Assembly: GCF_016093545.1 (NCBI RefSeq)
Contig: NZ_JADKYX010000014.1
Location: 114,667-178,666, forward strand
Length of the DNA: 64,000 nucleotides
Source: Massilia rhizosphaerae
GTDB lineage: Bacteria; Pseudomonadota; Gammaproteobacteria; Burkholderiales; Burkholderiaceae_D
Reading direction: 5' to 3'
A program made the position numbers and the translations under genes. The notes beneath the pieces were generated by a model that saw only the letters and a list, made by a program, of their open reading frames with translations, was not told the DNA's origin and did no database searches. Below, one piece after another: positions 59,431 through 64,000 of the stretch. Each line of letters opens with the position of its first letter. Position 1 is the first letter of the stretch.

Positions 59431-61425
59431 ATGGCCGAGAACGAGACCAATCAGCAGCAGGGCTTGCAGGAACATCGCGTGTTCCAGCCGCCCGTGCAAT
59501 TCGCAGCCGATGCCGCCATCTCCGGCATGGATGCATACCGCAAGCTGTGCGACGAAGCCGCCAGCGACTACGAAGGCTTCTGGGCCCGCCTCGCGCGCGA
59601 AAACATCGCCTGGCACAAGCCCTTCACCCAAACCCTCGACGAATCGAATGCGCCGTTCTACAAATGGTTCGCGGACGGCCAGCTGAACGCGTCGTACAAC
59701 TGCCTCGACCGCAACATCGAGAACGGCAACGGCGACAAGACGGCGATCATCTTCGAGGCCGACGACGGCAAGGTCACCCGCGCCACCTACCGCGAACTGC
59801 ATGAGCGTGTGTGCAAATTCGCCAACGGCCTGAAGGCGCGCGGCATCAAGAAGGGCGACCGCGTCATCATCTACATGTCGATGTCGATCGAAGGCGTGGC
59901 CGCCATGCAGGCCTGCGCGCGCATCGGCGCGACGCACTCCGTCGTGTTCGGCGGCTTCTCCGCGAAGTCGCTGCAGGAGCGCATCATCGACGCCGGCGCC
60001 GTCGCCGTCATCACGGCCGACGAGCAGCTGCGCGGCGGCAAGGCGCTGCCGCTGAAGGCCATCGTCGACGAGGCGCTGGCGCTGGGGGGCTGCGACACGA
60101 TCCGCGACGTCATCGTCTACAAGCGCACCGGCGGCGCAATCAACTTCCAGCAGGGCCGCGACCTGTGGCTGCACGACCTCGTCGACGGCCAGAGCGGTGA
60201 GTGCGAACCGGAGTGGGTCGACGCCGAGCATCCGCTGTTCATCCTCTACACGTCCGGCTCGACGGGCACGCCGAAGGGCGTCCAGCACTCGACCGGCGGC
60301 TACCTGCTGTGGGCCGCGCTGACGATGAAGTGGACCTTCGACATCAAGCCGGACGACGTCTACTGGTGCACGGCCGATATCGGCTGGGTCACGGGCCACA
60401 CCTACATCTGCTACGGCCCGACCGCGGTCGGCGCCACGCAGATCGTGTTCGAAGGCGTGCCGACCTATCCCGACGCGGGCCGCTTCTGGGAGACCATCGC
60501 CAAGCACAAGGTCAGCATCTTCTACACGGCGCCGACGGCGATCCGTTCGCTGATCAAGGCGTCGAACACGGACGAGAAGGTCCATCCGAAGAACTACGAC
60601 CTGTCCAGCCTGCGCCTGCTGGGCACGGTGGGCGAGCCGATCAACCCGGAAGCGTGGATGTGGTACTACACGCAGATCGGCGGCGAGCGCTGCCCGGTCG
60701 TGGACACCTTCTGGCAGACGGAAACCGGCGGCCACATGATCACGCCGCTGCCGGGCGCGACGCCGATGGTGCCGGGCTCCTGCACGTTGCCGCTGCCGGG
60801 CATCATGGCCGCCATCGTCGACGAAGCCGGCCACGACGTGCCGAACGGGCAGGGCGGCATCCTCGTCGTGAAGCGTCCGTGGCCGTCGATGATCCGCACC
60901 ATCTGGAACAATCCGGACCGTTTCCGCAACGCCTATTATCCGGAAGAGCTGGGCGGCCGCTACTACCTGGCGGGCGACGGCGCCATCCGCAACAAGGACA
61001 CGGGCTATTTCACCATCACGGGCCGCATCGACGACGTGCTGAACGTGTCGGGCCACCGCATGGGCACGATGGAGATCGAGTCGGCGCTCGTGGCGCACCC
61101 GATCGTGGCGGAAGCCGCGGTCGTCGGCAAGCCGGACGAGACGACGGGCGAGGCGATCTGCGCGTTCGTCGTGCTGAAACAGGCGCGTCCGACCGGCGAC
61201 GACGCCAAGAAACTGGCCGCCGAGCTGCGCAACTGGGTCGGCAAGGAGATCGGTCCGATCGCCAAGCCGAAAGAGATCCGCTTCGGCGACAACCTGCCGA
61301 AGACGCGCTCCGGCAAGATCATGCGCCGCCTGCTGCGTGTCCTGGCCAAAGGTGAAACCATTACCCAGGACATCTCGACCCTGGAAAACCCGGCGATTCT
61401 CGAACAATTGAAAGAATCTGCCTGA
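59431..61425 (+). CDS. acs: Acetyl-CoA synthetase
   Basis: A 664-residue AMP-forming ligase; the ATG after GGAGACTAGT is preferred to one 13 codons earlier. The adenylation P-loop is YTSGSTGTPKG, further motifs are TFWQTETGGHM and YLAGDGA, and the C-terminal acetylatable lysine is in LPKTRSGKIMRR. It activates acetate to acetyl-CoA. It would also salvage acetate formed in catabolism. Single gene, with terminator downstream. Confidence 0.97.
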   Translation: MAENETNQQQGLQEHRVFQPPVQFAADAAISGMDAYRKLCDEAASDYEGFWARLARENIAWHKPFTQTLDESNAPFYKWFADGQLNASYNCLDRNIENGNGDKTAIIFEADDGKVTRATYRELHERVCKFANGLKARGIKKGDRVIIYMSMSIEGVAAMQACARIGATHSVVFGGFSAKSLQERIIDAGAVAVITADEQLRGGKALPLKAIVDEALALGGCDTIRDVIVYKRTGGAINFQQGRDLWLHDLVDGQSGECEPEWVDAEHPLFILYTSGSTGTPKGVQHSTGGYLLWAALTMKWTFDIKPDDVYWCTADIGWVTGHTYICYGPTAVGATQIVFEGVPTYPDAGRFWETIAKHKVSIFYTAPTAIRSLIKASNTDEKVHPKNYDLSSLRLLGTVGEPINPEAWMWYYTQIGGERCPVVDTFWQTETGGHMITPLPGATPMVPGSCTLPLPGIMAAIVDEAGHDVPNGQGGILVVKRPWPSMIRTIWNNPDRFRNAYYPEELGGRYYLAGDGAIRNKDTGYFTITGRIDDVLNVSGHRMGTMEIESALVAHPIVAEAAVVGKPDETTGEAICAFVVLKQARPTGDDAKKLAAELRNWVGKEIGPIAKPKEIRFGDNLPKTRSGKIMRRLLRVLAKGETITQDISTLENPAILEQLKESA

Positions 61426-61468
61426 CCGTTCGGTAGCCTGATCGGTTACACTGAACTCAGCAGAGTTG

Positions 61469-61503
61469 ACGCCGCGCCGGGGAACCGGAGCGGCGTTTTT
61501 TTA
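61469..61503 (+). terminator. Terminator of acs
   Basis: ACGCCGC-N14-GCGGCGT followed by a run of eight Ts on the plus strand, 43 bases after the acs stop. Confidence 0.88.
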
Positions 61504-61821
61504 TTCGTCCTTGGGCTGCTCGAACAGTGCGTCGAGCGGATTCGGCTTCTTCGGCGCCTCGGCCCCGCCGAACAGCGCATCCAATTCCGCCCGCTTGCTG
61601 TCCACCGCCGCGCGCCCGCGCTTGCCCGCAAACTCCTCCTCGATGTTGTCGCGATAAAAACTCCAGGCCGCGCCCGACGTCGAAAAGCGCCGCCACACCT
61701 CGCTGCCGACGCCCGCGTAGTCGATCGCGCTGCCGTCGTCGAATTCCACGCGCAGGATGCGCTCGCGCGCGTCGTAACCGATGGCGCGCAGCTTGCCCGC
61801 GTTGATGCGTTTCATGTCCAT
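61501..61821 (-). CDS. KTSC-domain protein
   Basis: A 106-residue protein starting MDMKRINAGKLRAIGYD; nine more residues are possible from an ATG at 61848. The KTSC domain covers about 3-65 (RILRVEFDDGSAIDYAGV, VWRRFSTSGAAWSFYRDNI). The tail is acidic with DALFGG and DALFEQ repeats. Function of the family is not known; it is related to small domains at the end of some lysyl-tRNA synthetase-like proteins. Confidence 0.82.
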   Translation of the reverse strand: MDMKRINAGKLRAIGYDARERILRVEFDDGSAIDYAGVGSEVWRRFSTSGAAWSFYRDNIEEEFAGKRGRAAVDSKRAELDALFGGAEAPKKPNPLDALFEQPKDE

Positions 61822-61980
61822 GATGTGGTTTTCTCCCAAACGATGCATGGATTATTGGGACATTCGCCTGATTCGGCAAGCCACGACGCCTTGCGCGGCC
61901 GTGCACGCCTTGTTGGTTGTTGCGCTTGAACGTACTCTGGCTCGGCCGTATCAATCGCACAACATCAAGGAGACCACCCG

Positions 61981-62903
<923 letters not shown>

Positions 62904-62907
<4 letters not shown>

Positions 62908-63821
62908 AGGGGAGTCCGGGAATCGTCGTCGCACTGGGCGCGGCGGGGACGCTGTGGCTGGCGGTGCTGGCCGCGCGGCCCGCGCCGGCGCCGGTGACGC
63001 AAACCGTCATGGTCGCGCCGCCCGCGCAGCCGTTCGTTCCATCGCTGCGGGGCACGCGTCCGGACGGCGCCGTGCAGGTGGCGCAGGACGACAGCGTCGT
63101 CGCCGACGCCCGGTTGATCGAGCTGTTCGATTATTACCTGAGCGCGGTGGGAGAAAAATCTCCCGACGCCGTGCGCGCCGAGATCGAGCGTGAGCTCGAC
63201 CGCACCCTGAAGCCAGCGGCGGCAGCCGCCGCCAAGCGCGTGCTGGCGCGCTACATCGCGTACCGCCAGGCGCTGGCGGCGCTGGGCGCCGATCCCAAGT
63301 TGTCCGGTCCGGACGCCGCCGCGCTGAAGCGGCGCATGGCCGCGCTGAGCAGCCTACGCGCGCACTATTTCAGCCAGCGCGAGATCGCCGCCATCTTCGG
63401 CCGCGAGGACGCCGCCAACGCCGACGCCCTCGCGCGCATGGAGGTCCGCGAAGACCGCACGTTGACGGCGCAGCAGAAGCGGGAACGCCTGGCGGCATTG
63501 GACGCCAGCCTGCCGGCCGACGTGCGCGCCGCGCGCGAGGCGCCGCTGAAGATCGTGCACGTGGAGGAAGAAGCGGAGCGGCTGCGCGCGAGCGGCGCCG
63601 GCGACGACGACGTGTTCCGCCTGCGCGCCGAGGCGTTCGGCGCCGACGCGGCGCAGCGCCTGGCCGCCGTGGACCGCGACGAAGCGGCGTGGAAGCGGCG
63701 GATCGACGCCTATCTCGCGCAGCGCCGGGGAGTGCGCGACGAGGCGGCGCTGGCCGCGCTGCGCAATCGCATGTTCAGCCCCAACGAGCAGCGCAGGCTG
63801 GCGGCGTACGAATCGCGGTAG
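62904..63821 (+). CDS. Lipase-specific foldase
   Basis: A 305-residue protein with GTG start overlapping the lipase stop. One N-terminal membrane anchor (about 5-24), an Ala/Pro-rich spacer, and then the helical steric chaperone. The diagnostic motif RxxFDYxLSAxGE reads LIELFDYYLSAVGE (about 72-85). It holds and folds the lipase at the periplasmic side. Ends with RRLAAYESR as is typical. Confidence 0.93.
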
Positions 63822-63822
63822 C

Positions 63823-63892
63823 GTGGGCGGCCTTCCGCCCACGCGTGACGTTCGCGGCGTGTTGGCGTAACGCGTGGGCACGGGGTGCCCAC
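63823..63892. repeat. Paired palindromes after the foldase gene
   Basis: Two similar hairpins, GTGGGCGG-CCTT-CCGCCCAC (63823-63842) and GTGGGCAC-GGG-GTGCCCAC (63874-63892), each next to an ACGCGTG or GCGTGGGC stretch. The first may end lipase transcription although it lacks a T tract. The shared form suggests REP-like dispersed palindromes. Confidence 0.6.
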
Positions 63893-63909
63893 CCTTGTAT
63901 CTTGATAGA

Positions 63910-63932
63910 GTTGATGGTTAGCTACCATCAAC
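63910..63932. repeat. Hairpin near the window end
   Basis: GTTGATGGT-TAGCT-ACCATCAAC, a perfect 9-bp stem. Nothing else is recognised to the window end. Confidence 0.6.
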
Positions 63933-64000
63933 TGAGGTGAAGAGCAGCTTGAGCCCACCCTTAAGGCATAGACCTTCGAGTGTAGATTAAGCCCTTCACC

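Overview
The window looks like chromosomal DNA of a high-GC betaproteobacterium, probably an Oxalobacteraceae member of the Massilia/Duganella type. This rests on several methyl-accepting chemotaxis proteins, a lipase with its foldase, a KTSC protein, a YqhA-type membrane protein, and the murI / class I fumarase / acs neighbourhood. Genus is an inference; no rRNA is present.

Region 1 (1-3845): the end of an EAL-domain protein and two overlapping chemoreceptor genes. Region 2 (3870-29508): a very large one-directional catabolic cluster. It opens with an AraC-type regulator. Then come a zinc-lobe dehydrogenase, a cupin, a hemerythrin and an SDR. A CarAa-like Rieske oxygenase and its ferredoxin-NAD reductase follow, interleaved with two amidases, a degenerate M20-like protein and a racemase-like protein without its cysteines. 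An envelope/uptake module comes next (YCF48-like protein, RND/MMPL exporter, DUF1302 and DUF1329 proteins). It ends with a complete mhp-type meta-cleavage pathway (MhpB, D, F, E, C), a lipocalin-like protein, a second C-C hydrolase and a second, unrelated type I extradiol dioxygenase. A 50-bp element occurs in front of both the first dehydrogenase and the Rieske gene and is a candidate operator for the local AraC protein. The substrate cannot be read from sequence; the gene set fits an aromatic compound with an amide or amine bond and possibly two rings.

Region 3 (about 29887-46653): an AT-richer mobilizable genomic island inserted in the 5' part of dusA. It has an intact tyrosine integrase next to the reconstituted dusA, a 12-bp shared core, TTGTGGCA arm-site repeats at both ends, a P2 gpA-like HUH replication initiator, a PrtN-like regulator, a MobV-like relaxase with a candidate oriT, and cargo. 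The cargo includes a ClpP-like periplasmic protease, a CAP-domain lipoprotein, a DEDDh exonuclease and an Hcp / peptidoglycan amidase / immunity cassette. It also includes a candidate defence module: DNA cytosine methyltransferase, GHKL (MORC/MutL-like) ATPase, a Rossmann methyltransferase-like protein and a convergent Vsr nuclease. Just outside its left end is a frameshifted integrase relic beside the old dusA 5' end, in the same layout as the intact right end. The catabolic cluster may therefore border, or be cargo of, an older dusA element.

Region 4 (46549-64000): host genes. These are dusA, a third chemoreceptor with a CheR/CheB-tethering tail, a TonB-C-like protein, a YbdK ligase / antiporter / periplasmic protein operon, a PAAR / lytic transglycosylase / putative immunity cassette ending at tRNA-His, murI, class I fumarase, yqhA, acs, a KTSC protein and the lipase-foldase pair.
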